Assembly (NCBI RefSeq): GCF_007570865.1
Contig: NZ_VLPS01000005.1
Location: 186,001-250,000, forward strand
DNA length: 64,000 nucleotides
Direction of reading: 5' to 3'
Source of the DNA: Atlantibacter subterraneus
Lineage (GTDB): Bacteria > Pseudomonadota > Gammaproteobacteria > Enterobacterales > Enterobacteriaceae
The translations under genes and the position numbers were made by a program. The notes under the pieces were generated by a model. The model ran no database searches. It saw only the letters and a list, made by a program, of their open reading frames with translations, and was not told the DNA's origin. This document shows positions 1 through 10,939 of the stretch, one piece after another. The stretch's first letter is position 1. The number at the start of each line of letters is the position of its first letter.

Positions 1-1
1 G

Positions 2-1483
2 GAATTTGAAGGCGATACCGGCACCTGGTGGAACTTTGATCCGCGCGTTGACTGGCTGATGGGCTACCTCACCAGCCATCGTTCGCAGAAAGTGCTGGTG
101 ATCTGCGCCAAAGCCACCACGGCGTTACAGCTGGAGCAGGTGCTGCGCGAGCGTGAAGGCATTCGCGCAGCGGTGTTCCATGAAGGTATGTCTATCGTTG
201 AGCGCGACCGCGCGGCGGCGTGGTTCTCGGAAGAAGATACCGGCGCGCAGGTGCTACTGTGTTCTGAAATCGGCTCCGAAGGCCGTAACTTCCAGTTCGC
301 CAGCCATCTGGTGATGTTCGATTTGCCGTTCAACCCGGATCTGCTGGAACAGCGTATTGGCCGTCTGGATCGTATCGGCCAGGCACACGATATCCAGATC
401 CTGGTACCGTGGCTGGAAAAAACCGCCCAGTCGGTGCTGGTGCGCTGGTATCACGAAGGGCTGGACGCATTCGAACATACCTGCCCGACGGGCCGCACCA
501 TTTACGACAGCGTGTATAACGAGCTGATCAACTATCTGGCCGCGCCGGAAGAAACCGACGGCTTCGACGATCTGATCAAGTCGTGCCGCGAACAGCATGA
601 TGCGTTAAAAGCCCAGCTGGAACAGGGCCGCGACCGCCTGCTGGAAATCAACTCCAACGGCGGGGAGCAGGCGCAGGCGTTAGCGGAATCCATCGCCGAA
701 CAGGATAACGATACCGGTCTGGTGAACTTTGCCATGAACCTGTTTGATATCATCGGCATCAATCAGGACGATCGCGGCGAGCATATGATCGTGCTAACGC
801 CGTCCGACCATATGCTGGTGCCAGACTTCCCGGGTCTGCCGGAGGACGGTTGTACCATCACTTTTAACCGCGATGTGGCGCTGTCCCGTGAAGACGCCCA
901 GTTCATTACCTGGGAACACCCGCTGATCCGCAACGGCCTGGATTTAATCCTCTCCGGCGATACCGGCAGCTGCGCGCTGTCGCTGCTGAAAAACAAAGCG
1001 CTGCCGGTGGGCACGCTGCTGCTTGAGCTGATCTACGTCGTGGAGGCCAAAGCGCCCAAGCAGTTGCAGCTAAACCGCTTCCTGCCGCCGACGCCGATCC
1101 GCATGCTGGTGGATAAAAATGGCACTAACCTGGCGGCCCAGGTAGAGTTTGAAGGCTTCAACCGTCAACTCAGCGCGGTAAACCGCCATACCAGCAGCAA
1201 GCTGGTGAATGCGGTGCAGCAGGACGTACATGCCATTCTGCAACTGGCGGAAAGCAAGGTCGAAAGCGCGGCGCAGGCGTTAATCAAGACGGCGCGCGAA
1301 GAGGCGGATGAGAAGCTGTCTGCCGAACTGTCGCGTCTGGAAGCGCTGAAAGCGGTCAACCCCAATATCCGCGACGATGAACTCGCGGCGATTGAGAGCA
1401 ACCGTGAACAGGTGCTGGCAAGCCTCAACGAAGCAAGCTGGCGGCTGGACGCGCTGCGCCTGATCGTCGTCACGCATCAGTAA
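2..1483 (+). CDS. rapA: RNA polymerase-associated protein RapA (C-terminal part, truncated by window edge)
   Basis: Last 493 residues of RapA (HepA), the SWI2/SNF2-family ATPase that binds RNA polymerase and helps recycle it after transcription. The reading frame is open from base 2, so the start and the N-terminal helicase lobe lie outside the window. What is visible begins just before the second RecA-like lobe: 'KVLVICAK', then 'FHEGMS', the helicase motif V region '[10 protein letters not shown]' and motif VI '[11 protein letters not shown]'. The remainder is the long RapA-specific C-terminal region ending 'LRLIVVTHQ'. The sequence is nearly collinear with E. coli RapA (968 aa). rluA follows 12 nt downstream in the same direction, as in E. 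coli. Confidence 0.97.
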   Translation, partial: EFEGDTGTWWNFDPRVDWLMGYLTSHRSQKVLVICAKATTALQLEQVLREREGIRAAVFHEGMSIVERDRAAAWFSEEDTGAQVLLCSEIGSEGRNFQFASHLVMFDLPFNPDLLEQRIGRLDRIGQAHDIQILVPWLEKTAQSVLVRWYHEGLDAFEHTCPTGRTIYDSVYNELINYLAAPEETDGFDDLIKSCREQHDALKAQLEQGRDRLLEINSNGGEQAQALAESIAEQDNDTGLVNFAMNLFDIIGINQDDRGEHMIVLTPSDHMLVPDFPGLPEDGCTITFNRDVALSREDAQFITWEHPLIRNGLDLILSGDTGSCALSLLKNKALPVGTLLLELIYVVEAKAPKQLQLNRFLPPTPIRMLVDKNGTNLAAQVEFEGFNRQLSAVNRHTSSKLVNAVQQDVHAILQLAESKVESAAQALIKTAREEADEKLSAELSRLEALKAVNPNIRDDELAAIESNREQVLASLNEASWRLDALRLIVVTHQ

Positions 1484-1495
1484 CCGGGAAACACT

Positions 1496-2149
1496 ATGCT
1501 GGAAGCCTATCATCCTGCAACCGATCCCTGGCTGGTCGTCCTGTACCAGGACGACCATATCATGGTGGTTAATAAGCCGAGCGGGCTGCTCTCTGTACCC
1601 GGCCGGCTCGAAGAGCACAAAGACAGCGTGATGACGCGCATTCAGCGCGATTATCCGCAGGCGGAATCGGTGCATCGTCTGGATATGGCGACCAGCGGCG
1701 TGATCGTGGTGGCGCTGACCAAAGCCGCCGAGCGCGAACTGAAACGCCAGTTTCGCGAGCGTGAGCCCAGCAAGCAGTATGTGGCCCGGGTATGGGGCCA
1801 TCCGCCGGAAAAAGGGCTGGTAGATTTACCGCTGATTTGCGACTGGCCGAACCGGCCTAAGCAGAAGGTGTGTTATGAAACCGGCAAGGCGGCGCAAACC
1901 GAGTATGAAGTGCTGGAGTATGGCGAAGATAACACCGCGCGCGTGCTGCTGAAGCCGATTACCGGGCGCTCCCACCAGCTGCGGGTGCATATGCTGGCGC
2001 TGGGCCACCCGATTTTAGGGGATCGCTTCTACGCTACGCCGGAAGCCTTAGCGCTGGCACCGCGTCTGCTGCTGCATGCCCAGACGCTGACCATCACCCA
2101 TCCCAAATTCGGCAGTGCGATGACCTTCCGCGCACCTGTCGATTTCTGA
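1496..2149 (+). CDS. rluA: Dual-specificity 23S rRNA/tRNA pseudouridine synthase RluA
   Basis: 217-residue pseudouridine synthase. The family isomerises U746 of 23S rRNA and U32 of several tRNAs. The catalytic motif HRLDMATSG carries the nucleophilic aspartate at residue 63, and 'PITGRSHQLRVHM' is the conserved RluA-family motif further on. E. coli RluA is 219 aa; only the first few residues diverge ('MLEAYHPATDPW' here). The ATG lies 12 nt after the rapA stop, so the two are probably cotranscribed. A strong inverted repeat follows the stop. Confidence 0.96.
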   Translation: MLEAYHPATDPWLVVLYQDDHIMVVNKPSGLLSVPGRLEEHKDSVMTRIQRDYPQAESVHRLDMATSGVIVVALTKAAERELKRQFREREPSKQYVARVWGHPPEKGLVDLPLICDWPNRPKQKVCYETGKAAQTEYEVLEYGEDNTARVLLKPITGRSHQLRVHMLALGHPILGDRFYATPEALALAPRLLLHAQTLTITHPKFGSAMTFRAPVDF

Positions 2150-2155
2150 AAACAG

Positions 2156-2182
2156 CCGTTGCCTTCGGCCTGAAGGCAACGG
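2156..2182. terminator. Bidirectional hairpin terminator between rluA and djlA
   Basis: A perfect 11-bp stem, CCGTTGCCTTC / GAAGGCAACGG, with a 5-nt GGCCT loop. It lies between the convergent rluA and djlA stops. On the minus strand it is followed by CTGTTTTC, and on the plus strand by TGATCCCTATTT. Its position and stem strength suggest a shared terminator; the uridine tracts are only moderate. Confidence 0.75.
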
Positions 2183-2188
2183 TGATCC

Positions 2189-3004
2189 CTATTTAAACCC
2201 TTTGGTGGTTTTAATCAGATCGTAAGCCTTTTGAATTTCCTGCGCTTTTTGCTTGGCCATCTGCATCATTTCCGGCGGTAACCCTTTGGCGACCAGTTTG
2301 TCCGGGTGATGCTCGCTCATCAGCTTGCGATAGGCGCGCTTGATGGTGGTCGGCTCATCGTTTGGTTTCACCCCCAGCACATTACAGGCATCTTCCAGCG
2401 TCGGGCCCTGAGGCGCTTGCTGCCACGGCCCCTGCTGATGTCCCTGCTGGCCGCCGCTGCTAAACTGCGCCCCGCCCTGCATCATGCGCAAATACTGGTC
2501 GAACTGATTGCGGGAAATCCCCAACTCTTCGGCAATGACGTAAAGCACTTCGCGCTCGTTGGGATGTAATGACCCGTCGGCAAACGCCGTCTGGATCTGT
2601 ATTTCCAGAAACATCCGAATTAAATCGAAGCGGCCAAAACAGATACCGCGTAGCTGGCGCATTTTTTCACGCAGCGGATAACCCGGCTCCTTGCCTACGC
2701 GAAACGCGTTCTGCGCAGCGATGCGCGAATTGCCATGCAAATCCATGCGATCCATAAACAGGGAAGCCATATGGATATCGGCCTGCGTCACGCGCCCTTT
2801 TGATTTAGTGAGATGGCCCATCACTTCAAATGTGGTAGTGAAAAACAGCGATTGCCGCTGCTGTTGCGTGCTAAAAAACGCCATCCGCCGACTGCGCGCT
2901 TTGTCAAAAAAGTGACCAATCAGCAAACCTAACACCACGCCCCAGAAGCCACCACCCATCATCAGGGCCATCGCCACGCCAACTATTTTTCCCCAATACT
3001 GCAT
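2189..3004 (-). CDS. djlA: Membrane-anchored co-chaperone DjlA (DnaJ-like)
   Basis: 271 residues, the same length as E. coli DjlA. A single glycine-rich N-terminal transmembrane segment (about residues 5-30, '[25 protein letters not shown]') anchors it with the bulk in the cytoplasm. A TerB-like middle region spans about 55-175. A Gln/Gly-rich linker leads into a C-terminal J domain (about 205-271) with the DnaK-stimulating HPD at 233-235. In E. coli DjlA works with DnaK and GrpE and induces colanic acid synthesis through Rcs when overproduced. It is divergent from lptD and convergent with rluA, as in E. coli. The stop codon is TAG. Confidence 0.96.
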   Translation of the reverse strand: MQYWGKIVGVAMALMMGGGFWGVVLGLLIGHFFDKARSRRMAFFSTQQQRQSLFFTTTFEVMGHLTKSKGRVTQADIHMASLFMDRMDLHGNSRIAAQNAFRVGKEPGYPLREKMRQLRGICFGRFDLIRMFLEIQIQTAFADGSLHPNEREVLYVIAEELGISRNQFDQYLRMMQGGAQFSSGGQQGHQQGPWQQAPQGPTLEDACNVLGVKPNDEPTTIKRAYRKLMSEHHPDKLVAKGLPPEMMQMAKQKAQEIQKAYDLIKTTKGFK

Positions 3005-3366
3005 AGACTCCCCAAATCGTCAGGCTGCTGGACAGGCGATATTCCCTTATTTACGCATGTTTTACGCGCTAGCAGGGTCTTTTAGCCCGGCGTTGACGCG
3101 ACGGTCAACTGCGGGACATAGCCTATAATTTGCTTTATCATACCCGTCATTCAAAGCCGTGCCTAACAAACAGGCTCGAAAGCGGGCAGGATTAACACTA
3201 GCGCTGTGGTGATGAGTCAGTTAGTCTCTGACCGTTTGCCAGCGTTATACCCTTTTGATTCTTTCAGGTTGCATCTACGCTCACGTGCGACCAGGCGCGC
3301 GATGCATTCTTGATCCTGAACGATGACGGGGACAGGCCACTGATGACGGAACAACGAATAACACGT
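3005..3366. other. Intergenic region djlA-lptD (362 bp)
   Basis: Divergent promoter region for djlA and lptD. It holds a consensus -10 hexamer TATAAT at 3124-3129 and an inverted repeat GTTGAC-N6-GTCAAC at 3092-3109. In E. coli the lptD-surA unit is partly under sigma E, but no convincing sigma E -35/-10 pair could be picked out by eye. A longer open frame reaches back to 3310, but the homologous start is at 3367. No other gene was seen here. Confidence 0.6.
3124..3129 (+). promoter_or_regulatory. Candidate -10 element upstream of lptD
   Basis: The perfect hexamer TATAAT lies 237 nt upstream of the lptD ATG. No good -35 sits 17 bp upstream (ACGGTC there), and the TTGACG at 3093-3098 is too far away. 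It could be an activator-dependent promoter or chance. Confidence 0.3.
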
Positions 3367-5760
3367 ATGAAAAAACGTATTCCCACCTTGCTGGCCACCA
3401 TGATTGGCGCAGCCCTCTATAGCCAACACGGTATGGCTGCAGACCTCGCTTCACAATGTATGCTTGGCGTGCCCAGCTACAATCGTCCCCTGGTGGAAGG
3501 GGAACCGAACAGCCAGCCAGTCACGATTAATGCCGATAGCGCGAAAGGCGATTATCCGGACAACGCCGTGTTTGGCGGTAACGTGGATATCCAACAGGGC
3601 AACAGCCGCCTGCAGGCGGATGAAGTCCAACTGCATCAAAAACAGGTCGACGGCCAGCCGGATCCGGTACGCACCGTTGACGCCCTGGGCAACGTCCACT
3701 ACGACGATAATCAGGTGATCCTCAAAGGGCCAAAAGCCTGGACGAACCTGAACACCAAAGACACCAACGTCTGGGAAGGCGATTACCAGATGGTGGGCCG
3801 TCAGGGCCGCGGAACGGCGGACGTGATGAAGCAGCGCGGTGAAAACCGCTATACCATTCTGGAAAACGGCACCTTTACCTCCTGCCTGCCAGGTTCAAAT
3901 ACCTGGAGCGTGGTGGGCAGCGAAGTGATCCACGACCGTGAAGAACAGGTCGCAGAGATCTGGAACGCCCGGTTTAAGCTGGGCCCGGTGCCAGTTTTCT
4001 ATAGCCCCTATTTGCAGCTCCCGGTGGGCGATAAGCGCCGCTCCGGCTTTTTGATCCCAAATGCCAAATACAGTACCAACAACGGCCTACAGTTCTCGCT
4101 GCCTTATTACTGGAACATTGCGCCTAACTTTGACGCTACCATTACGCCGAATTATATGGAGAAGCGTGGTACCCAGTGGCAGAACGAATTCCGCTATCTG
4201 ACTCAGGCGGGCGTCGGGATCATGGAGTTTGATTATCTGGGTTCCGATGACCAATTTCAGGACGAGCATCCTGCCGAAAAAGACGAGCATCGCTGGCTCT
4301 ATTACTGGAACCACAGCGGGGTAATGAACCAGGTTTGGCGTTTCAACGTTGACTTCACCAAAGTCAGCGATCCGTATTATTTCAATGACTTCAGCTCTAC
4401 CTACGGTTCCAGTACCGATGGCTACGCCACGCAAAAATTCAGCGTCGGTTACGCTATCCAGAACTTTGACGCTACGGTTTCCACCAAAAAATTCCAGGTT
4501 TTCGACACCGCATCGGGCAATACCTATGGCGCGGAACCTCAACTGGATGTGAACTGGTATCAGAATGACGTTGGCCCGTTCGATACTCGCGTTTACGCTC
4601 AGGCGGTGAAGTTTGTTAACGTTAACGAAAACTATCCGGAAGCCACGCGTCTGCATATCGAGCCGGTCATCAGTCTGCCTCTGTCGAATGACTGGATCAG
4701 CATCAATACCGAAGCCAAGTTTATGGCGACGCATTACCAGCAGGATAATATCGAACGCTACCAGAACTACGCGAATAATGCGGCGCTTTACTATCCTTCT
4801 AAGCAGAACCTGCAGGCTTCCAATAGTGCCCAGAAGCTGAAATCCTCCGAAACGCGTACCCTGCCGCAGTTTAAAATTGACGGTAAGATGATTTTTGAGC
4901 GCGATCTGGACTGGTCTGAAGGCTATACCCAGACCCTGGAACCGCGTGCGCAATACTTGTATGTGCCCTATCGTGACCAAAGCGGTATCAACAATTACGA
5001 TTCTGCATTGCTCCAGTCAGATTACTCAGGTCTGTTCCGCGATCGCTCATACGGCGGTCTGGACCGCATCGCCTCAGCGAACCAGATAACCACTGGCGTT
5101 ACGTCGCGTATTTATGATCAAGAAGCGATTGAACGTTTTAACGTTTCCGTTGGTCAAATCTACTATTTCACCGAGTCCCGTACCGGTGATGAAGATATCA
5201 ACTGGGAAAAAGATAAGAAAACCGGCTCTATCCTGTGGGCGGCGGATACCTACTGGCGCATCTCGGATCGTTGGGGCTTGCGCGGTGGCGTCCAGTACGA
5301 CACCCGTCTGGATAATGTCGCTACCGGCAGTAGCGCCATTGAATACCGCCGCGACGAAGACCGCTTATTGCAGCTGAACTATCGCTATGCCAGCCCGGAG
5401 TATATTCAGGCGACATTGCCATCGTTCTCTGAAGCGACCCAGTATAAAGACGGCATCTCTCAGGTTGGCGCCACGGCAAGTTGGCCGATTGTCGATCGCT
5501 GGTCCGTAGTGGGCGCGTACTACTACGACACCAATGCGAAGAAACCGGCTGACCAGATGCTCGGCGTGCAGTATAGCTCCTGCTGTTATGCCATCCGCGT
5601 CGGTTATGAGCGGAAAATTAACGGTTGGGAAAAAGACCAGAGCAAGTACGACAATGTGTTTGGTTTCAACGTTGAACTGCGTGGCCTGAGCTCGAACTAC
5701 GGTCTCGGCACTCAGCAGATGTTGCGTTCGAATATTCTGCCGTATCAAAGCTCGCTGTAA
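3367..5760 (+). CDS. lptD: LPS-assembly outer-membrane protein LptD
   Basis: 797-residue LPS transport protein D (formerly Imp/OstA). It forms the outer-membrane barrel, with the LptE lipoprotein inside, that inserts lipopolysaccharide into the outer leaflet. The start at 3367 gives a clean signal peptide (MKKR plus a hydrophobic core, cleavage near A24). The mature protein has the LptA-like N-terminal beta-jellyroll, then the LptD barrel domain. The four cysteines needed for disulfide maturation are present: C31, the 'FTSCLPG' cysteine, and the CC pair in '[11 protein letters not shown]'. It is slightly longer than E. coli LptD (784 aa), mainly from extra residues around '[17 protein letters not shown]', probably an extracellular loop. 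surA follows after 48 nt and encodes the chaperone LptD folding depends on. Confidence 0.97.
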   Translation: MKKRIPTLLATMIGAALYSQHGMAADLASQCMLGVPSYNRPLVEGEPNSQPVTINADSAKGDYPDNAVFGGNVDIQQGNSRLQADEVQLHQKQVDGQPDPVRTVDALGNVHYDDNQVILKGPKAWTNLNTKDTNVWEGDYQMVGRQGRGTADVMKQRGENRYTILENGTFTSCLPGSNTWSVVGSEVIHDREEQVAEIWNARFKLGPVPVFYSPYLQLPVGDKRRSGFLIPNAKYSTNNGLQFSLPYYWNIAPNFDATITPNYMEKRGTQWQNEFRYLTQAGVGIMEFDYLGSDDQFQDEHPAEKDEHRWLYYWNHSGVMNQVWRFNVDFTKVSDPYYFNDFSSTYGSSTDGYATQKFSVGYAIQNFDATVSTKKFQVFDTASGNTYGAEPQLDVNWYQNDVGPFDTRVYAQAVKFVNVNENYPEATRLHIEPVISLPLSNDWISINTEAKFMATHYQQDNIERYQNYANNAALYYPSKQNLQASNSAQKLKSSETRTLPQFKIDGKMIFERDLDWSEGYTQTLEPRAQYLYVPYRDQSGINNYDSALLQSDYSGLFRDRSYGGLDRIASANQITTGVTSRIYDQEAIERFNVSVGQIYYFTESRTGDEDINWEKDKKTGSILWAADTYWRISDRWGLRGGVQYDTRLDNVATGSSAIEYRRDEDRLLQLNYRYASPEYIQATLPSFSEATQYKDGISQVGATASWPIVDRWSVVGAYYYDTNAKKPADQMLGVQYSSCCYAIRVGYERKINGWEKDQSKYDNVFGFNVELRGLSSNYGLGTQQMLRSNILPYQSSL

Positions 5761-5808
5761 GCCTTGATGTGTATACTCCGCTTTGCGATTAATCATAATG
5801 GAAAAGGT

Positions 5809-7095
5809 ATGAAGAACTGGAAAACGCTGCTTCTTGGACTCACCCTGGTGGTGAATACCAGTTTCGCTGCGCCGCAGGTTGTCGATAAAGTCGCCGCCGT
5901 CGTGAATAACGGCGTGGTGCTGGAAAGTGACGTTGATGGTCTGATGCAGTCCGTGAAGCTCAATGCTGGCCAGGCTGGCCAACAGCTTCCTGATGATACA
6001 ACCCTGCGTCATCAAATTCTTGAACGTCTGATCATGGACCAAATTATCCTGCAGATGGGCCAGAAAATGGGCGTAAAAATTAGCGATGAGCAGCTCGATC
6101 AGGCTATCGCCAATATCGCCAAACAGAACAATATGACGATGGACCAGATGCGTAGTCGTCTGGCCTATGATGGTCTCAACTACAACACTTACCGGAATCA
6201 GATTCGTAAAGAGATGACGATCTCCGAAGTGCGTAACAACGAAGTGCGCCGTCGCGTCACTATACTGCCGCAGGAAGTCGAATCCCTTGCTCAGCAGGTG
6301 GGCAGCCAGAACGACGCCAGCACGGAATTGAATCTGAGCCACATCCTGATCCCGTTACCGGAAAACCCGACGGCAGACCAGGTTGGTGAAGCGGAAAGCC
6401 AGGCACGCTCAATTGTCGACCAGGCCAAAAACGGCGGCGACTTCGGTAAATTAGCGATTGCTTACTCCGCAGACCAACAGGCGCTGAAAGGCGGCCAGAT
6501 GGGCTGGGGCCGTATTCAGGAACTGCCGTCTATCTTTGGTCAGGCGCTGAGCACCGCGAAAAAAGGCGATGTCGTTGGCCCTATCCGTTCAGGCGTGGGT
6601 TTCCACATTTTGAAAGTGAACGATCTGCGCGGCCAGTCGCAAAGCATTTCGGTGACCGAAGTGCATGCACGCCACATCCTGCTGCGTCCATCACCGATCA
6701 TGACTGACGATCAGGCGCGCGTGAAGCTGGAACAGATTGCTGCCGATATTAAGAGCGGGAAAACCAGTTTTGCTGCCGCAGCGCGTGAATTCTCCCAGGA
6801 TCCCGGCTCGGCTAACCAGGGCGGCGATATGGGCTGGTCATCTCCTGACGTTTACGATCCGGCGTTCCGCGATGCGCTGATGAAGCTGCAAAAAGGCCAG
6901 CTCAGCGCGCCGGTGCACTCCTCCTTCGGCTGGCACCTGATTGAACTGATGGACACCCGCAACGTCGATAAGACCGATGCGGCGCAAAAAGATCGTGCTT
7001 ACCGGATGCTGTTCAACCGTAAGTTCTCGGAAGAAGCAGCAACCTGGATGCAGGAACAGCGCGCCAGCGCTTACGTCAAAGTTCTGAGCAACTAA
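5809..7095 (+). CDS. surA: Periplasmic chaperone / peptidyl-prolyl isomerase SurA
   Basis: 428 residues, identical in length to E. coli SurA, the main periplasmic chaperone delivering outer-membrane proteins to the Bam complex. The start at 5809 is preceded by GGAAAAGG and gives a signal peptide (about 1-20, ending 'TSFA'). Order: N-terminal chaperone domain (about 21-170), parvulin domain P1 (from '[13 protein letters not shown]'), parvulin domain P2 (from '[15 protein letters not shown]'), then a short C-terminal helix that packs on the N domain. The stop overlaps the pdxA start as TAATG, which suggests translational coupling. Confidence 0.97.
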   Translation: MKNWKTLLLGLTLVVNTSFAAPQVVDKVAAVVNNGVVLESDVDGLMQSVKLNAGQAGQQLPDDTTLRHQILERLIMDQIILQMGQKMGVKISDEQLDQAIANIAKQNNMTMDQMRSRLAYDGLNYNTYRNQIRKEMTISEVRNNEVRRRVTILPQEVESLAQQVGSQNDASTELNLSHILIPLPENPTADQVGEAESQARSIVDQAKNGGDFGKLAIAYSADQQALKGGQMGWGRIQELPSIFGQALSTAKKGDVVGPIRSGVGFHILKVNDLRGQSQSISVTEVHARHILLRPSPIMTDDQARVKLEQIAADIKSGKTSFAAAAREFSQDPGSANQGGDMGWSSPDVYDPAFRDALMKLQKGQLSAPVHSSFGWHLIELMDTRNVDKTDAAQKDRAYRMLFNRKFSEEAATWMQEQRASAYVKVLSN

Positions 7096-8090
7096 TGACC
7101 ACCACCTGGCGTGTGGTAATCACTCCCGGCGAACCCGCCGGGATTGGTCCGGAACTGGTCGCGATGCTTGCGCAACGCGACTGGCCGGTCGAACTGGTGG
7201 TCTGCGCCGACCCGCAACTTCTCCAGGCTCGTGCCAGCCTGCTTAATCTTCCCCTTACGCTCCTCCCCTTCCAGCCCAATACGCCGTCGCGCCCTCAGCA
7301 AAAAGGGTCTTTGACCGTGCTGCCGGTTTCACTGCGCGCGCCGTCCGTCGCCGGGCAACTGGAGGTGGAGAACAGCCATTACGTGGTGGAGACCTTAGCT
7401 CGCGCCTGCGACGGCTGCATCAACGGCGAATTCGCCGCACTGATCACCGGCCCGGTGCACAAGGGCATTATTAACGATGCCGGCATCCCGTTTACCGGTC
7501 ATACCGAATTTTTCGAAGAGCGCGCCCACAGCCATAAAGTGGTAATGATGTTAGCCACCGATACGCTGCGCGTGGCGCTGGCCACCACGCATTTGCCGCT
7601 GCGCGCGATTGCTGACGCCATCACCCCTGAACTGCTGCGTGAAATCATCACGATTTTGCACAGCGACTTGCAGAGCAAATTCGGCATCCCGCAGCCGCAT
7701 ATTCTGGTGTGCGGCCTGAACCCTCATGCAGGCGAAGGCGGGCATATGGGCACTGAAGAGATCGACACGCTGATCCCGGTACTGACCGAAATGCGCGCCA
7801 AAGGGATGAATCTGACCGGGCCGCTGCCAGCGGATACGCTTTTCCAGCCCAAATATCTCGATCATGCCGACGCGGTGCTTGCGATGTACCACGATCAGGG
7901 CCTGCCCGTGCTAAAATACCAGGGCTTTGGCCGCGCGGTGAATATCACGCTCGGTTTACCTTTTATTCGTACCTCGGTCGACCACGGCACCGCACTTGAA
8001 CTGGCCGGCCAGGGGACTGCCGACGTGGGCAGTTTTATCACGGCGCTTAATCTCGCCACCAGCATGGTTTTTAACAGTAATAATCAATGA
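7095..8090 (+). CDS. pdxA: 4-hydroxythreonine-4-phosphate dehydrogenase PdxA
   Basis: 331 residues (E. coli 329). PdxA performs the NAD-dependent oxidation of 4-phosphohydroxy-L-threonine in the DXP-dependent pathway to pyridoxine 5'-phosphate. Visible family motifs are '[11 protein letters not shown]', 'ITGPVHKG', 'FTGHTEFF', and the metal-binding histidine regions 'TTHLPL', '[11 protein letters not shown]' and '[12 protein letters not shown]'. The start overlaps the surA stop by one base, and the stop overlaps the rsmA start (ATGA), so surA-pdxA-rsmA are probably translated from one message, as in E. coli. Confidence 0.96.
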   Translation: MTTTWRVVITPGEPAGIGPELVAMLAQRDWPVELVVCADPQLLQARASLLNLPLTLLPFQPNTPSRPQQKGSLTVLPVSLRAPSVAGQLEVENSHYVVETLARACDGCINGEFAALITGPVHKGIINDAGIPFTGHTEFFEERAHSHKVVMMLATDTLRVALATTHLPLRAIADAITPELLREIITILHSDLQSKFGIPQPHILVCGLNPHAGEGGHMGTEEIDTLIPVLTEMRAKGMNLTGPLPADTLFQPKYLDHADAVLAMYHDQGLPVLKYQGFGRAVNITLGLPFIRTSVDHGTALELAGQGTADVGSFITALNLATSMVFNSNNQ

Positions 8091-8908
8091 ATAATCGAGT
8101 TCACCAGGGTCATTTAGCCCGCAAACGCTTTGGGCAAAACTTTCTAAACGATCAATTTGTTATTGAGAGCATCGTCTCGGCCATCCATCCGCAAAAAGGC
8201 CAGGCGATGGTCGAAATCGGCCCGGGTCTTGGGGCATTAACCGAGCCGGTAGGCGAACGTCTGGATAAGATGACGGTCATCGAACTGGACCGCGATCTGG
8301 CCGCCCGCCTGCAAACCCATCCGTTCCTGGCACCCAAGCTGACCATTTATCAGCAGGATGCCATGACCATGGATTTCGGCGAATTGTCCCGTACCCTGGG
8401 CCAGCCGCTGCGCGTGTTCGGTAACCTGCCGTACAACATCTCCACCCCGCTGATGTTCCATCTCTTTAGCTATACTGATGCGATTGCCGATATGCACTTT
8501 ATGTTGCAGAAAGAGGTGGTCAATCGTCTGGTTGCAGGGCCGAACAGTAAGGCGTATGGTCGGTTAAGCGTGATGGCGCAGTACTACTGCCAGATTATCC
8601 CGGTGCTGGAAGTGCCGCCGACAGCGTTTACTCCGCCGCCCAAAGTGGATTCCGCCGTGGTGCGCCTGGTGCCTTACACCACGTTGCCGCATCCGGTAAA
8701 AGAGATCCGCCTGCTGAGCCGTATTACCACTGAAGCGTTTAACCAGCGCCGTAAAACCATCCGCAACAGCCTTGGCAATGTATTCAGCCTGGAAGCGCTG
8801 GAGAGCCTGGGCATTGACCCGGCGCTGCGCGCGGAAAACATTACGGTCGCGCAATATTGCCAGTTGGCCAATTATTTAGCTGATAATCCGCCCTCGAAGG
8901 AGAGCTAA
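8087..8908 (+). CDS. rsmA: 16S rRNA dimethyladenosine transferase RsmA (KsgA)
   Basis: 273 residues, the same as E. coli. RsmA dimethylates A1518 and A1519 near the 3' end of 16S rRNA during 30S maturation. The SAM-binding motif is '[13 protein letters not shown]', the catalytic motif IV is 'GNLPYNIS', and the C-terminal domain ends '[12 protein letters not shown]'. It overlaps pdxA by 4 nt. apaG starts 3 nt after its stop, with the apaG ribosome-binding site AAGGAGAG inside the rsmA 3' end. Confidence 0.97.
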   Translation: MNNRVHQGHLARKRFGQNFLNDQFVIESIVSAIHPQKGQAMVEIGPGLGALTEPVGERLDKMTVIELDRDLAARLQTHPFLAPKLTIYQQDAMTMDFGELSRTLGQPLRVFGNLPYNISTPLMFHLFSYTDAIADMHFMLQKEVVNRLVAGPNSKAYGRLSVMAQYYCQIIPVLEVPPTAFTPPPKVDSAVVRLVPYTTLPHPVKEIRLLSRITTEAFNQRRKTIRNSLGNVFSLEALESLGIDPALRAENITVAQYCQLANYLADNPPSKES

Positions 8909-8911
8909 GCT

Positions 8912-9289
8912 ATGTTAGATTCGCCCCGTGTTTGTGTGCAGGTTCAGAGCGTTTACATCGAATCGCAATCGTCTCCTGATGAAGAACGTTTCGTGTTTGC
9001 CTATACCGTGACCATCCGCAATCTGGGGCGATCGCCTGTCCAGTTGTTAGGTCGTTACTGGTTAATCACCAACGGCAACGGACGGGAGACCGAAGTACAG
9101 GGCGAAGGGGTGGTCGGCGAACAGCCACATATCGCGCCAGGCAGCGAGTTTCAGTACACCAGCGGCGCGGTAATCGAAACGCCGCTGGGCACTATGGAAG
9201 GCCATTATCATATGGTGGATGAGCAAGGTAATACGTTCAGCGTCGCCATTCCCGTTTTCCGTCTATGCGTTCCAACACTCATTCATTGA
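8912..9289 (+). CDS. apaG: ApaG domain protein
   Basis: 125 residues, the full length of E. coli ApaG. It is a small immunoglobulin/fibronectin-like beta-sandwich protein, historically called CorD and linked to divalent cation homeostasis, whose biochemical function is unsettled. Diagnostic stretches are '[45 protein letters not shown]' (split over the middle) and the C-terminal '[13 protein letters not shown]'. It sits between rsmA and apaH with a strong ribosome-binding site and is probably cotranscribed with both. Confidence 0.95.
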   Translation: MLDSPRVCVQVQSVYIESQSSPDEERFVFAYTVTIRNLGRSPVQLLGRYWLITNGNGRETEVQGEGVVGEQPHIAPGSEFQYTSGAVIETPLGTMEGHYHMVDEQGNTFSVAIPVFRLCVPTLIH

Positions 9290-9293
9290 TAAC

Positions 9294-10148
9294 ATGTCAA
9301 CTTACCTGATTGGCGACGTTCATGGTTGCTACGATGAACTGCAAGCGCTGTTAAAGCATATTGAATTCAATCCGGCTAACGACACGCTGTGGCTGACCGG
9401 CGACCTGGTCGCCCGTGGCCCTGGCTCGCTGGACGTGCTGCGTCTGGTGCGCTCCCTCGGCGAGAGCGTGCGCATGGTGTTAGGCAACCACGATCTCCAT
9501 CTGCTGGCGGTTTACGCGGGCATCAGCCGCAATAAGCCTAAAGATCGTCTGAACCCGCTGCTGGAGGCGCCTGACGCTGACGAGCTGATTAACTGGCTGC
9601 GTCGCCAACCGCTGTTGCAGGTGGATGAAGAGAAAAGGCTGGTGATGGCCCATGCCGGTATCACGCCGCAGTGGGATTTGGCTACTGCCAAAAGCTGCGC
9701 CCGCGACGTCGAGGCGGTGCTTTCCAGCGACAGCTACCCGCTGTTTCTGGACGCGATGTATGGTGATATGCCGAACAACTGGTCAACGGAACTGTCTGGC
9801 CTGGCGCGGCTGCGCTTTATCACCAACGCGTTTACCCGGATGCGCTACTGCTTCCCGAACGGGCAGCTTGATATGTTCAGCAAAGACAACCCGGAAAGCG
9901 CGCCCGCGCCGTTAAAACCCTGGTTCGCCATTCCTGGCCCGGTTTCACGCGAGTACAGCATTGCTTTTGGGCACTGGGCGTCGCTGGAAGGGAAAGGTAC
10001 GCCGGAAGGGATTTACGCGCTGGACACCGGTTGCTGCTGGGGCGGCACGCTAACCTGTTTACGCTGGGAAGATAAAGCCTGGTTTGTACAACCGTCTAAC
10101 CGCCAACTGGATCTGGGTGAAGGCGAAGCCACCGCTGTCGCCTCCTGA
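9294..10148 (+). CDS. apaH: Diadenosine tetraphosphatase ApaH (symmetrical)
   Basis: 284 residues (E. coli 280). It hydrolyses Ap4A to two ADP, and removes Np4-type 5' caps from RNA under stress. The metallophosphoesterase motifs are in order: 'GDVHGCYDE' (D-x-H), 'GDLVARGP', 'GNHDLH', and 'MAHAGI'. The start at 9294 ([11 protein letters not shown]) matches E. coli; a longer open frame upstream overlaps apaG and was discarded. It lies 4 nt after apaG and is convergent with folA. Confidence 0.96.
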   Translation: MSTYLIGDVHGCYDELQALLKHIEFNPANDTLWLTGDLVARGPGSLDVLRLVRSLGESVRMVLGNHDLHLLAVYAGISRNKPKDRLNPLLEAPDADELINWLRRQPLLQVDEEKRLVMAHAGITPQWDLATAKSCARDVEAVLSSDSYPLFLDAMYGDMPNNWSTELSGLARLRFITNAFTRMRYCFPNGQLDMFSKDNPESAPAPLKPWFAIPGPVSREYSIAFGHWASLEGKGTPEGIYALDTGCCWGGTLTCLRWEDKAWFVQPSNRQLDLGEGEATAVAS

Positions 10149-10159
10149 CCCATCGCGTC

Positions 10160-10184
10160 CGCCCTTATCTCAACGATAGGGGCG
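10160..10184. terminator. Hairpin between convergent apaH and folA
   Basis: A 10-bp stem, CGCCCTTATC / GATAGGGGCG, with one T-G mismatch and a TCAAC loop, in the 43-nt gap between the apaH and folA stops. It has no clear uridine tract on either side, so this is a candidate only. Confidence 0.4.
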
Positions 10185-10191
10185 AATGCGA

Positions 10192-10671
10192 TTAACGACG
10201 CTCGAGAATTTCGAAACAGTAGCTGTGAGAGTTGTTCTCATCCGCGTCGTGGAACTCACTGAACACCGACTGCCATTCGTCCGGCTCGTAGTCCGGGAAA
10301 TGGGTATCCCCTTCCACTTCGGCATCGATATGGGTGAGGTACAGTTTCTGTGCCTTCGGCAGCAGTTGCTCGTAAATACGACCGCCACCAATCACCATGA
10401 TCTCTTCCGCATCGCCGCAGGCGCTGAGCGCTGCATCAATAGAAGTGACCCACTCAACGCGATCGTCGGTGCCCGGCTTGCTGCTGACGACGATATTTTT
10501 ACGTCCCGGCAGCGGACGGCCAATAGATTCCCACGTTAAACGGCCCATAATGACCGGCTTATTCAGGGTGTTACGTTTAAACCAGGCGAGATCGGCGGGG
10601 AGCGTCCATGGCATGGCATTTTCCATACCGATAACGCGATCCACCGCGAGCGCCGCAATCAGACTGATCAT
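10192..10671 (-). CDS. folA: Dihydrofolate reductase FolA
   Basis: 159 residues, equal in length to E. coli DHFR. It reduces dihydrofolate to tetrahydrofolate with NADPH and is the trimethoprim target. The active-site aspartate is D27 (in 'LPADLAWF'), with W22, L28 and the Met20 loop conserved. '[10 protein letters not shown]' and '[10 protein letters not shown]' are the NADPH-binding segments. Compared with the E. coli protein there is threonine at 23 and leucine at 45 (MGRLTW, against MGRHTW in E. coli). In E. coli kefC lies directly next to folA; here two extra genes intervene. Confidence 0.97.
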   Translation of the reverse strand: MISLIAALAVDRVIGMENAMPWTLPADLAWFKRNTLNKPVIMGRLTWESIGRPLPGRKNIVVSSKPGTDDRVEWVTSIDAALSACGDAEEIMVIGGGRIYEQLLPKAQKLYLTHIDAEVEGDTHFPDYEPDEWQSVFSEFHDADENNSHSYCFEILERR

Positions 10672-10939
10672 TGAAATTTTCCCGGGTAAAAAAAATTGCC
10701 GCCACTATACGGAAAGCGCATTCTTTAGTCGACTGGCGTCAGGCAGCGAGTGATGAATTATTTACGATCTGTTGCCTGCGCCACGTCGTCAACTGGACAG
10801 AGGTGTTACCAACGTATTTTAAAACAAGCGCTTATCTAAAATTTCCTCAAAGCCTGTTTTTGACGCCTTATATCTTCGATGTGCTCGACGTATTGGTTTA
10901 AGTTATAGTTCACAAATTATTGGTACACGAGATTTATCC

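Noticed and set aside
4087-4980. 297-codon minus-strand frame inside lptD, and 5365-6342 across lptD/surA
   Set aside because: Both are antisense to conserved, complete genes and lack plausible starts or domains.
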